Assembly: GCA_937924495.1 (NCBI GenBank)
Contig: CALDSS010000109.1
Coordinates: 1-42,041, forward strand
Length of the DNA: 42,041 bases
DNA from: an uncultured Saprospiraceae bacterium
GTDB taxonomy: Bacteria > Bacteroidota > Bacteroidia > Chitinophagales > Saprospiraceae
Direction: 5' to 3'
The notes under the pieces were generated by a model. That model had not been told where the DNA came from. It saw nothing but the letters and a program-made list of their open reading frames with translations, and searched no databases. A program made the position numbers and the translations under genes. Positions 33,771 to 42,041 of this stretch are shown here, piece by piece. The stretch's first letter is position 1, and the number at the start of each line of letters is the position of its first letter.

Positions 33771-36104
33771 ATGAGAAGAAGTTTACTCTTATCATTTTTA
33801 ATCATTTTATGTATAAATCTTTTCTCTCAGGATAGACCTGAAAGAAATAAATTTCAGCAATTACATGAAGAGCTACCAACTCCGAATGTATATAGAACTG
33901 CATCGGGAGCACCTGGTCATTTGTACTGGCAACAGCAGGCAGACTATAAGATGAAGATTACTATAGACGATGACAAACAAAGAGTCTATGGCGAAGAAAC
34001 TATCACATATCACAATAATTCGCCAGACCAACTCTCCTACCTATGGATTCAGTTAGACCAAAATATGCGAGCAAAAGACTCTGACACTTATAAAATCAGA
34101 GAGAATAAGATAAACGAAAGAATGACCTTCAAAGAGATTAAATCAATCACACCAACCTTTGAAGGAGGTTTCAATATCGACTATGTCAAGAATACTTCAG
34201 GTAAAGAAATGAACTATTCGATAGTCAAAACCATGATGCGATTAGACCTTCCTCAGCCTCTAAAAAACGGAGAGTCTGTTTCTTTTGATATTAAATGGTG
34301 GTACAACATAAACGACAGAATGGAGATTGGTGGTCGTTCTGGATTTGAGTATTTTGAAGAGGACGATAATTACTTATATACCATTGCACAGTTCTTTCCT
34401 CGCATGGCCGTTTATAGTGATGATGAAGGGTGGCAGAACAAACAGTTTTTAGGTCGCGGAGAGTTTACTTTACCTTTTGGAAACTATGAGGTAGATATAA
34501 CTGTACCTTCCGACCATTACGTAAGCGCTACAGGCGTTTTACAGAACGAGTCGGATGTATTATCACAAAAAGAGTTAGAACGCTTTAGAGAGGCTGAAAA
34601 AGAGCGAGAACAACCAGTTCTCATTGTAACTGAAAAAGAAGCCAAGAACAATGAAAAGAGCAAAGCTTCTGGTACAAAGACCTGGAAGTTCAAAGCAGAG
34701 AATGTAAGAGACTTTGGTTTTGCTTCTTCTCGAAAATTTATTTGGGATGCTATGGGTGTTGAAATGAGTGATGGGCGAGTAGTGATGGCCATGTCCATGT
34801 ATCCAAAAGAAGGCAATCCGCTATGGGAAAAATATTCTACAAAAGCAGTTGCGCACACTTTGAAATGGTACAGTCATTACACTATTGATTATCCATACCC
34901 AGTAGCATGGTCTGTTCATGCAGATAGAATTGGAATGGAATATCCGATGATTTGCTTCAACTTTGGTCGCCCAGAAAAAGATGGCACTTACAGCAAGCGA
35001 ACCAAGTACGGAATGATCGGTGTAATTATCCATGAAGTTGGTCACAACTTCTTTCCAATGATTATCAATTCTGATGAACGACAATGGACTTGGATGGACG
35101 AAGGCTTGAATTCATTTGTGCAGCACTTGGCAGAAGTTCAATGGGAGAGAGACTTCCCATCAAGAAGAGGTCCTGCTCACAAAATCGTGGACTACATGAA
35201 AGGAGACAAATCAAACATTTCTCCAATCATGACCAACTCAGAATCTATCTTTCAATTTGGAAATAACGCTTATGGTAAGCCCGCAACAGCACTCAATATT
35301 TTGAGGGAGTCCATCATGGGACGAGAATTATTTGATTTTGCTTTTAAAAATTATTGCGAGCGCTGGGCATTCAAACATCCATCTCCTGCAGATTTTTTCA
35401 GAAGTATGGAAGATGCTTCAGGGGTTGATTTAGATTGGTTTTGGTGGGGCTGGTTTTACACAACCGACCATTGTGATATTGCGATTGATAATATTAAAGC
35501 GTATAATTTCAATACCAAAAACCCAGATATTGAATTTGCTAAAAACAAAAGGCAAGCCGAAGAACAACCAAAAGATATTGAGCATTATAGAAACAAAGAA
35601 GAAATTGCTCAAACCTATGATGAGCAGGATCGCTCTTTGAGAGATTTTTATACCGATAGAAATGTTTTTGAAATTAACAGTCTAGATCGTCAAGCGTATC
35701 AGAGATACTTAAAGAGCCTTTCAGAAGAAGAAAAAGAGTTGTTAAAAAATTCAGATAATTTTTACGAGATTACTTTTGAGAATAAAGGTGGCTTGGTCAT
35801 GCCCTTAATTTTTGAAATGATCTATACAGATGGATCGAAAGATTTGCATAAAATTCCGGCAGAAATTTGGAGATACAATCAAAAGAAAGTTTCAAAAGTA
35901 TTCACGAGCAGTAAGGAATTGAAAGAAGTAAATCTTGATCCATATCTCGAAACCGCAGATGTAGATACTTCAAACAACACATATCCACCTCGTCAACAAA
36001 TTAGTCGATTCGAGCTTTTCAAACAAAATAGAAAACAAGAAAACCCAATGCAACGTGCTAAACGTGCTAAAAAGAGCAGCAACTCAAGAAGCGGAACGAA
36101 TTAA
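33771..36104 (+). CDS. M1-family metallopeptidase, secreted
   Basis: The 777-residue product has a signal peptide (MRRSLLLSFLIILCINLFSQ) and the gluzincin active site HEVGHNFFP (His421, Glu422, His425), followed after 18 residues by Glu444 in MDEGLNSF, exactly the M1 spacing HExxH-x18-E. The exopeptidase GAMEN motif is replaced by GMEYP, as in the Bacteroidota subgroup related to TATA-associated factor-like M1 proteins. The N-terminal saddle domain (residues 40-280) precedes the catalytic domain. The basic, Ser/Asn-rich C-terminus has no T9SS domain, so it is likely periplasmic or outer-membrane associated. A parS-like site lies just upstream. Confidence 0.88.
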   Translation: MRRSLLLSFLIILCINLFSQDRPERNKFQQLHEELPTPNVYRTASGAPGHLYWQQQADYKMKITIDDDKQRVYGEETITYHNNSPDQLSYLWIQLDQNMRAKDSDTYKIRENKINERMTFKEIKSITPTFEGGFNIDYVKNTSGKEMNYSIVKTMMRLDLPQPLKNGESVSFDIKWWYNINDRMEIGGRSGFEYFEEDDNYLYTIAQFFPRMAVYSDDEGWQNKQFLGRGEFTLPFGNYEVDITVPSDHYVSATGVLQNESDVLSQKELERFREAEKEREQPVLIVTEKEAKNNEKSKASGTKTWKFKAENVRDFGFASSRKFIWDAMGVEMSDGRVVMAMSMYPKEGNPLWEKYSTKAVAHTLKWYSHYTIDYPYPVAWSVHADRIGMEYPMICFNFGRPEKDGTYSKRTKYGMIGVIIHEVGHNFFPMIINSDERQWTWMDEGLNSFVQHLAEVQWERDFPSRRGPAHKIVDYMKGDKSNISPIMTNSESIFQFGNNAYGKPATALNILRESIMGRELFDFAFKNYCERWAFKHPSPADFFRSMEDASGVDLDWFWWGWFYTTDHCDIAIDNIKAYNFNTKNPDIEFAKNKRQAEEQPKDIEHYRNKEEIAQTYDEQDRSLRDFYTDRNVFEINSLDRQAYQRYLKSLSEEEKELLKNSDNFYEITFENKGGLVMPLIFEMIYTDGSKDLHKIPAEIWRYNQKKVSKVFTSSKELKEVNLDPYLETADVDTSNNTYPPRQQISRFELFKQNRKQENPMQRAKRAKKSSNSRSGTN

Positions 36105-36113
36105 ATAGCAAAT

Positions 36114-36187
36114 GAGAAAGCGAGCGTGTGAGAAAATTCTCATTTTCTCACACGCTCGCTTTCTCACACGCACACCTTCTCACACGC
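36114..36187. repeat. 24-bp perfect hairpin plus three 16-bp tandem repeats
   Basis: Left arm 36114-36137 and right arm 36142-36165 are perfect 24-bp inverted complements around a TCTC loop. The right arm merges into three direct copies of TTCTCACACGC starting at 36145, 36161 and 36177 (period 16). The element begins nine bases after the stop codon of the M1 peptidase. A transcript would fold into a very stable hairpin and may end there, although no T-run follows. Confidence 0.85.
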
Positions 36188-36303
36188 TCTCAAGCCTTTG
36201 CGGCTAAATTTTTGCAATTAATTTCGTCGGAAGAAAATCTATTTCAGGGATTTACGTTAGAAAACTATCTCCTGAGTAGTAAATAATTATATTTTTATAA
36301 TAT

Positions 36304-37950
36304 ATGAAAAAATATACTTCAACTTTAGTTACGCTTGTCGCACTATTTATTTTAGGAACAACCGTTTCTACGACCACTTTTAAAGGTGATCATGGCAAAT
36401 ATTTCGAGATTTCGAAGAACATAGAAATCTTCACGAATCTTTATCGAGAACTCAATACCTATTATGTAGATGAGTTAGACCCATCAAAATTGATGCGTGT
36501 CGGAATTGATGCAATGTTGGAATCACTCGATCCTTACACCAATTATATTTCCGAATCAGATATTGAGGGTTATCGATTTATGACAGAAGGAAAATATACA
36601 GGTATTGGAGCGCAGTTCGCATTAATGAACAGCTACCCAACTATCACAGAAATTTTCGAAAACACACCTGCTCAAAAGGCTGGCTTGAAAGCTGGAGACA
36701 TTGTTGAGCAAATTGATGGTCGCTCAGCCCTGAGCAAATCAGCTGAGGACGTCAACGATGTTATGAAAGGTTATCCAGGTACTTCTTTGGAGCTAACGAT
36801 TAAACGTCCAGGCGAAAGCAAAACTCAAAAGGTAACTTTGACTCGCGAAGAAGTAAGTGTTGAAAATGTTCCTTACTCGGGATTGATTGCCGAAGATGTT
36901 GGTTATGTGGTTTTGACCACTTTTACCCGTCAAGCGGGAAAAAACATTGCTGATGGTTTCAAAAAGCTAAAAGAAGAAAATCCAAATCTAAAAGGACTTG
37001 TCCTTGATCTTCGTGGCAACGGAGGTGGTCTTCTGACAGAAGCGGTAAATCTCTGTAATATATTCGTTCCAAAAGGAGAAGTAATTGTTTCTACCAAAGG
37101 AAAAATCCAGGATAGAGATAGAAGTTTCAAAACTTTGAACAATCCAGTTGATATGGATATGCCATTGGTTGTTTTGATTGATAAAAACTCTGCCTCTGCT
37201 TCTGAAATCGTTTCTGGAACAATTCAGGATTTGGATAGAGGTGTTTTGATTGGCCAACGTTCTTATGGAAAAGGGTTAGTGCAAAACATGCACGACATTG
37301 GCTACAATTCAAAATTAAAGGTCACAACTTCTAAATATTATATCCCAAGTGGACGCTGTATCCAAAGTGTTCAATATAAAAAGGGAAAACCAGTTGATAT
37401 TCCAGATGAGAAAAGAGAGGTGTTTAAAACACGTGCAGGACGTAAAGTTTTGGATGGCGGCGGTGTAAAACCAGATTTATTCGTCGATCCTGATGACAAT
37501 TCAAATATCTTAGCTACTCTCAAGGATAAGCATTTGATTTTCGACTACGTAACTCAATTTGCTTTAAAGAACAAAACTGTTGCATCTGTTGAAGATTTTC
37601 ACTTTACAGATTGGAATGATTTCATTGCTTTTTTGGACAAAACAGGATTTGATTATGATACAGAGACTGAAAAATTATTGGAGCAAATGAAAGAGCGCTC
37701 TAAAGAGGATGGCTATTTGGTAGAAAGTGATTTAAAAAGTCTTGAAAACAAAATCATCGAATCCAAAAAGAACGATTTAAATAAACACAAAGATGCTATC
37801 ATTGATTTGATCGAAAAAGAAATCGCGGGTCGTTATTACTTCCAAAATGGAAAAATTCAGATTGGCTTGAGAAACGACATTGAAATAAAAGAAGCAGTTG
37901 ATCTAATTAATGATCCTGCACGATACAAGAGCCTTTTATCAGGAAAATAA
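36304..37950 (+). CDS. S41-family C-terminal processing peptidase
   Basis: The 548-residue product has an N-terminal hydrophobic segment (residues 7-23) acting as signal or anchor, a PDZ domain (about 95-180, GIGAQFALMNSYP ... AGLKAGDIVEQIDG), and the S41 catalytic domain. The nucleophile is Ser298 in NSASASEIVSG and the general base is Lys323 in YGKGLVQ, 25 residues later as in Prc/CtpA. LDLRGNGGG forms the oxyanion region. A charged C-terminal extension follows (about 430-548). It should trim C-termini of periplasmic proteins. It ends at a strong terminator. Confidence 0.93.
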   Translation: MKKYTSTLVTLVALFILGTTVSTTTFKGDHGKYFEISKNIEIFTNLYRELNTYYVDELDPSKLMRVGIDAMLESLDPYTNYISESDIEGYRFMTEGKYTGIGAQFALMNSYPTITEIFENTPAQKAGLKAGDIVEQIDGRSALSKSAEDVNDVMKGYPGTSLELTIKRPGESKTQKVTLTREEVSVENVPYSGLIAEDVGYVVLTTFTRQAGKNIADGFKKLKEENPNLKGLVLDLRGNGGGLLTEAVNLCNIFVPKGEVIVSTKGKIQDRDRSFKTLNNPVDMDMPLVVLIDKNSASASEIVSGTIQDLDRGVLIGQRSYGKGLVQNMHDIGYNSKLKVTTSKYYIPSGRCIQSVQYKKGKPVDIPDEKREVFKTRAGRKVLDGGGVKPDLFVDPDDNSNILATLKDKHLIFDYVTQFALKNKTVASVEDFHFTDWNDFIAFLDKTGFDYDTETEKLLEQMKERSKEDGYLVESDLKSLENKIIESKKNDLNKHKDAIIDLIEKEIAGRYYFQNGKIQIGLRNDIEIKEAVDLINDPARYKSLLSGK

Positions 37951-37973
37951 TCACCGATTTTTTCGGTAGTTCG

Positions 37974-38010
37974 AATGGCAGTGTGGTTTTCGCACTGCCA
38001 TTTGTATTTT
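37974..38010 (+). terminator. Intrinsic terminator of the S41 peptidase gene
   Basis: A 12-bp stem (AATGGCAGTGTG, 37974-37985, with 37991-38002; one G-U pair) is followed by TTTGTATTTT. It overlaps the longest possible reading frame of the next gene, which is a reason to start that gene downstream at 38020. Confidence 0.82.
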
Positions 38011-38019
38011 CAGCCCGCA

Positions 38020-38925
38020 ATGCAAATTCAACTTTTAAAAAGATCGGAAATTGATGTAGAAAAATGGGATGCCCTTGTCGAATCTTATGGTAATGGTTTC
38101 CCCTACTCCTTTTCATGGTATCTTGATATTGTGGCTCAAAAACAATGGAGTGCATTAATTGCTGATGACTACTCTACAATTCTCCCTTTCTGTTGGAATC
38201 GAAAATTCGGAATCCCGCAGATTTACCAACCATTTTTCACTCAACAACTGGGAATTATATCAAATCAAACTATTTCTCAAGAAGATTTTCAGGAATTTTT
38301 GGAAGCAATTCCTTCAAAATACTGGCGTGTTCAAATCTCTTTTAATTTTAAAAACCAATATGAGCATCAAAATTTTCGAGAAAGAGCTAATCATTGCCTC
38401 CCTCTCTCCCATTCGTTTGAAGAAATCCAAAAAAAATTCTCTAAAAGTCTAAAACGAAATCTAAAACGTGCCAAAGAGTTAGGAGTAAAAATTAAGGAAC
38501 CATTGAGTGTTGAAGAACATCTGATCCATTTTCAAAAAGAAATGGCCATCAAAAAAGTGAACTTATCCAATTCACAAATTGAAATTTTACAGCAACTCCT
38601 AACCACTTGCATTGAAAAGAAAAAAGGATTGATAAAAACAGCTTATAGCCAAAATGGTGAAGTTTTATCCTCTACCTTTTTATTAGACTCTCCTACTCGC
38701 ATTATTAATTTGATTGTTTGGTCAAACTTAAAAGGCAAACAACAATCTGCAACGCACTATTTATTGAGTGAAATCATGCGAGCCAATGCCAATCAAGATA
38801 AGGTTTTTGACTTTGAGGGGTCAAACATCCCAACTATAGCCGATTTTAATCGAAAATATGGGGCAGAGAATGAGGCTTACTTGCTTTATGAGAAATGGAA
38901 GTTCCCAATAAACTTAATTAAGTAA
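38020..38925 (+). CDS. FemAB/GNAT-fold acyltransferase-like protein
   Basis: The product (301 residues from 38020, MQIQLLKRSEID) shows an early conserved aromatic block (PYSFSWYLDIV) and the motif FSKSLKRNLKRAKELGVKI around residues 145-165, which resembles the SxRRNIRRAxxxG helix of FemAB-like and GNAT proteins that transfer aminoacyl or acyl groups. A C-terminal FDFEGSNIPTIADFNRKYGAE segment also fits that family. The frame is open from 37975, but that start lies in the preceding terminator stem. Substrate is unknown; peptidoglycan or polysaccharide modification is possible. There is no promoter box between it and the S41 gene. Confidence 0.72.
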   Translation: MQIQLLKRSEIDVEKWDALVESYGNGFPYSFSWYLDIVAQKQWSALIADDYSTILPFCWNRKFGIPQIYQPFFTQQLGIISNQTISQEDFQEFLEAIPSKYWRVQISFNFKNQYEHQNFRERANHCLPLSHSFEEIQKKFSKSLKRNLKRAKELGVKIKEPLSVEEHLIHFQKEMAIKKVNLSNSQIEILQQLLTTCIEKKKGLIKTAYSQNGEVLSSTFLLDSPTRIINLIVWSNLKGKQQSATHYLLSEIMRANANQDKVFDFEGSNIPTIADFNRKYGAENEAYLLYEKWKFPINLIK

Positions 38926-39023
38926 ATATTTTGTATTTCACATTACATTTACAATATTCTTCAAACACTTCAAATACATAAATTGTTATTTTGCAATATT
39001 ATTTAACCAAAAAACTTTTAGTT

Positions 39024-40698
39024 ATGAACTACCTAACAATCCCCCCCCCGTACCCTTTCATTAAAAATTCTACTTCTACTACTCACATTCAGTTTAACCG
39101 TTATTAATTTAGCAGCTCAAGGTTTTCATGATTGTGGAAACAACCCCTCTACACCTCCGAATCCACTCGATCCTGAATCATTAGATCACTGTTTTGATGT
39201 AGATGAAATAATAGAACATTGCATTCCAATTTACTTGAAAGTAAATATTCATTATTTTCTTGAAGATGATTGTACGGGTTCAGTACATCCTGACCCAAAT
39301 CAAAATGTATCAAAAGAAGATGCAATAGCACAAGCAGAGGAAATGATAAATAATGCCAATGCTCATTTAGAAAACAATCGAGAGCAATGGAATACAGGCG
39401 CTAATCCCCCTCCAGAACCTCAATGTGTTCCAATAAGATGGGTCCTTAATGATATTATATTCCACTGCAATTCTCAACAAAAAAATGATGGTGTAAACTT
39501 AGGAGGTATCACTAACCTAAATAATCAATTTGGCCTTAACTCAAATACAGAGTTTAACATCTATTTTCTCAATCATAATCAGGCTTCAGGAGAAGCAGAT
39601 GGTGCACCTGGTCATTCAATGGTTACTACTAATTTTGGACGTGGATTATTTAATCATGAAATGGGGCACGTATTAGGTTTAGGCCATTCTTGGGTAAGTG
39701 ACGGGATAAGTGATACTCCTGAATTAGGAATTGATTTTGACTTTAATTGCGATGGAACGATTGATTTTAGTGAAAGAAATAAACAATGCTGGGATCATTA
39801 TTATGACCAAAATAGTTATCCAAATGGCCCACCAGGGTGGGATTATGATGGAGATGGCATAGAAGAATTTCCGAATGCATGTGAGCCAGAACTTCCTTGC
39901 ACAGAAGAACATCCTTGCTGTAACTGGGGAAATCAAAATAACAATGTAATGGCATATTCTAAATATGTGGATTATTGTGGAGCGTTTACTGAAGGTCAAA
40001 TTAGAAGAATGGTAGAACTTTTAAGCACAGAAGAGTATTGTGAATACATAGAGGTAATTGGGGATGCATGCCCACCGCCAATGCCAAATATTGAAATCAT
40101 ACCCAATACTACCATGACAGAAAACTGCGCATTTTGTTTTAGTATTGGTGCGAGCATGAATGAAAGCGAATATTTAATCGAATTTTTTGCTGGTAGCAGT
40201 TCAGCACAAACATCTCCAATATATTCTACAAATTGGATAACAGGTTCTGCCCCAAATCAATATTGTATTGGTCAAAATTTAAAATATAGTGGTCAATATG
40301 CACACGGTTTTCAACCAAATACAACTTATACTATAAAATTAACAGTTCAAAGTCCATGTGGTAAACAAAAATCAAAAGAAATCAGTTGTACACTGCCTCC
40401 AATTAATTGTGATCCAGAGGAGCCAGATTTTCACTTATTATTAAAACCTTCTCCTAATCCACATCAAAATTCCTTTAGTTTTGAATATGAATTAACTCAA
40501 CCAAGAAGTTTAAGTGTTTTTCTCGTAAATGCTATAAACCCGTCGGAAACAATAAACATTCTTACACCAACCGATTTATTACCCGGTTCGTATAGTCATA
40601 CAGTGCAATCTGATAATTTATCAGATGGGGTTCATTCACTTATTTTTCTTGTTGATGATCGGGTTTATTCACTTAATGTAGTAAAACAATCAGAATGA
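39024..40698 (+). CDS. T9SS-secreted M43-type zinc metalloprotease, frameshifted at a poly-C tract
   Basis: The downstream frame encodes a metzincin: the zinc site is FNHEMGHVLGLGHSW (HExxHxxGxxH), followed by SDGISDTPELG and the Met-turn NNVMAYSKY, as in the pappalysin/cytophagalysin family (M43). A fibronectin-like section and a C-terminal type A T9SS sorting domain (KPSPNPHQNSFSFEY to the end) follow. The only start codon, ATG 39024, is in another frame. Nine C residues (39041-39049) intervene; with eight, the ATG would read through a perfect signal peptide (39052-39120, ending INLAAQ) into the protease. As given, the ATG frame stops at 39105-39107 after 27 codons. No ATG, GTG or TTG opens the long frame before TTG 39235, which would drop the signal peptide. 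Confidence 0.85.
39041..39049 (+). repeat. Poly-C tract (9 C) in the signal-peptide region of the M43 protease
   Basis: A run of nine C residues is the only long C homopolymer in this AT-rich window. It lies six codons after the ATG and separates the start codon from the protease frame by one base. Confidence 0.95.
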
Positions 40699-41600
40699 AA
40701 ATATTTTATATTACTTTCTGTATTAATATCTTATCCTTTATAGGGTATTCTCAAAATCGAATTGCTACTTTCAGTACAACTATCTGGTTTGAAGATGCAA
40801 TAGGCAATATAGATTCTGTTATTATTGGACATGATTCTATGGCAACACTTGATATTGATCCAGAGTATGGAGAAGTTGAGCTTACAGAACCCTTCAACTC
40901 TTTATTTGAAGTACGAGCCGGCACTTTAATAAACTGGCCGATGCCTACAGGTGGTTGGTCAAGAGAAAAATTATCAAAAAAGATTATCACATCAGCTGAA
41001 CAAGTAATTGGCGGAGCAGCTGACGGTTGTTGGGGAGGTCCTGATATTCTTATTTATATATGGGCCAAAAATCAACCAGTTAAAGTTTTTTGGGATAAAT
41101 CTGAATTTGAAAATCAATGTGCTCAAGGTTCGTTATTGACAGAACATTACACCGATCAATTAGCAACCCCATATGATTGGTCAAGAGATACTTTCTTTAA
41201 ATGTCTTTCTGTTGAAAATAATTTAACAGTAAATTCCGCGAATTGGCATCATGTAAACATTGAAAAAGAAGTAGAAAGTCTTGGATTACAAACTATATTT
41301 GGATTAAGATACTTCCAACAACCTTATCCTGGTTGGACTCCTTGCAACGAAATTGTGGATGTAGAAAAAGTCGAAATTGATAGAAACTTGGTTTTGTATC
41401 CAAATCCTACTTATAATGTTTTAAACATCAACTCAGAGAATATTAAATCCGCTATTATTTATGATTTTCAAGGTAAACAGGTTTCACATATAGGCCAATC
41501 ATCCAAAATTAATGTTGAGTATTTATCTAATGGAATTTATTTTTTAGAAATTTTTGATAATAATGGGATCCGTCAAATAAAGAAGTTCATAAAATTATAA
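40695..41600 (+). CDS. T9SS cargo protein of unknown function
   Basis: The 301-residue product has a signal peptide (MKIFYITFCINILSFIGYSQ) and a type A T9SS sorting domain over the last ~75 residues (VLYPNPTYNVLNI ... LSNGIYFLEIFDNNG ... KKFIKL). The middle part of about 200 residues contains Cys pairs and several Trp residues (GGAADGCWGGPDILIYIWAK, NSANWHHVNIE) and matches no family I know. Its ATG overlaps the stop of the M43 protease gene (ATGA, 40695-40698), so the two are translationally coupled and may act together outside the cell, for example as protease and partner. A strong terminator follows. Confidence 0.82.
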   Translation: MKIFYITFCINILSFIGYSQNRIATFSTTIWFEDAIGNIDSVIIGHDSMATLDIDPEYGEVELTEPFNSLFEVRAGTLINWPMPTGGWSREKLSKKIITSAEQVIGGAADGCWGGPDILIYIWAKNQPVKVFWDKSEFENQCAQGSLLTEHYTDQLATPYDWSRDTFFKCLSVENNLTVNSANWHHVNIEKEVESLGLQTIFGLRYFQQPYPGWTPCNEIVDVEKVEIDRNLVLYPNPTYNVLNINSENIKSAIIYDFQGKQVSHIGQSSKINVEYLSNGIYFLEIFDNNGIRQIKKFIKL

Positions 41601-41609
41601 TTTAACTTA

Positions 41610-41646
41610 AGAATGGAGGCTATTAACAAGCCTCCATTCTTTATTT
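41610..41646 (+). terminator. Intrinsic terminator of the M43 protease operon
   Basis: AGAATGGAGGCT (41610-41621) and AGCCTCCATTCT (41629-41640) form a perfect 12-bp stem with a 7-base loop, followed by TTATTTT. The convergent gene stops at 41641, so both genes end at this hairpin. Confidence 0.87.
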
Positions 41647-42041
41647 TAACGCAACCACACAACACTCAAAAGCCAGCAATAAAGATTTTCCAGAATAATG
41701 CTTCTCCCCCAATCGTCTCTGATGCAACAACATCAACTCCTCATCTTTCTCAATAAATTTATAAACCGTATTCATTACTTTAAAATAGCGATTCAAATCA
41801 TTGACTTGAGGAAGATTCTTGACACCCAATTTGTTTAAAAAAGCCTGAAAAACTTCAAAATCATAATAAGCATACGCTTCTGGAAATTCAAAAGCCAAGT
41901 ACAATGAAATGATCTGATAATTATCATCATGGAAATGTCGATTCTCTATCGAACTCCGATTGATATTTTTAAATTCCTCCAAAAGAATATCTGAATGAAA
42001 AATAAAACGATCTGCTCTACCAACGATATCTTTCTCCTCAT
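41641..42041 (-). CDS. C-terminal part of an unrecognised protein (5' end outside window)
   Basis: The frame is open from the right edge of the window to a TAA at 41643-41641, giving at least 133 residues. The visible part is helical and soluble, with EEKDIVGRADRFIFH near the edge, AYAYYDFEVFQAFLNKLG, DLNRYFKVMNTVYKFIEKDEEL and a C-terminus LLLAFECCVVALK. I do not recognise the family. The middle vaguely recalls helical segments in front of AAA+ domains in McrB-like proteins, but here the protein ends, so that is only a hint. An apparent TTG start at 41982 is not needed because the frame continues upstream. Confidence 0.65.
   Translation of the reverse strand, partial: EEKDIVGRADRFIFHSDILLEEFKNINRSSIENRHFHDDNYQIISLYLAFEFPEAYAYYDFEVFQAFLNKLGVKNLPQVNDLNRYFKVMNTVYKFIEKDEELMLLHQRRLGEKHYSGKSLLLAFECCVVALK

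Noticed and set aside
36145-36187. Three 16-bp direct repeats as a CRISPR array
   Set aside because: Repeat units are too short, there are no unique spacers of constant length and no cas genes are nearby.

Overview
The window is chromosomal DNA from an AT-rich member of the Bacteroidota, probably from the Saprospirales/Lewinella-like part of the phylum (the sub-assignment is inference). Three things support the phylum. Promoters follow the Bacteroidota pattern TTG-N20-22-TAnnTTTG. Shine-Dalgarno sequences are absent. Secreted proteins carry type IX secretion (T9SS) C-terminal sorting domains of both kinds: a gliding-motility type B domain and type A domains. A bacterial GGGP synthase and a YpdA-like bacillithiol reductase also fit.

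Layout. 1-7.5 kb: a 5' fragment of a SpoIIM-like membrane protein, apaG, a Xaa-Pro aminopeptidase, a small orphan gene, gyrB, a LOG-family hydrolase, GGGP synthase and a peroxiredoxin-like protein. 7.6-17 kb: aspS, a secreted protein of unknown function, tRNA-Val(UAC), an AsmA-family protein, a YpdA-like flavoprotein with an internal 600-bp in-frame duplication, and prs. 17-25.8 kb: a 1558-residue T9SS surface protein with SprB-like repeats, a three-gene operon (THUMP RNA methyltransferase, small secreted protein, hutI) and rplS. Three copies of a ~160-bp palindromic intergenic repeat are interspersed here. 26-33.6 kb: tgt, an alpha-oxoamine synthase, a 907-residue outer-membrane-type protein with six Ig-like repeats, a low-molecular-weight phosphotyrosine phosphatase and thrC. 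33.7-42 kb: M1 peptidase, S41 C-terminal processing peptidase, a FemAB/GNAT-like protein, a T9SS-secreted M43 metalloprotease translationally coupled to a second T9SS cargo protein, and the 3' part of an unrecognised gene.

Most genes are housekeeping genes in short or single-gene units, separated by intrinsic terminators and palindromic intergenic elements. There is no prophage, insertion sequence, CRISPR array or large defence island.

The signals most worth following are: (1) two perfect parS-like palindromes 463 bp apart, one inside thrC and one just upstream of the M1 peptidase, suggesting a ParB-loading centromere region; (2) the ~95% identical 200-codon duplication in the YpdA-like gene; (3) a run of nine C residues that puts the start codon and signal peptide of the M43 protease out of frame, consistent with phase variation or a homopolymer error; (4) the ~160-bp repeat family; and (5) promoters placed so close to start codons that the mRNAs should be leaderless.
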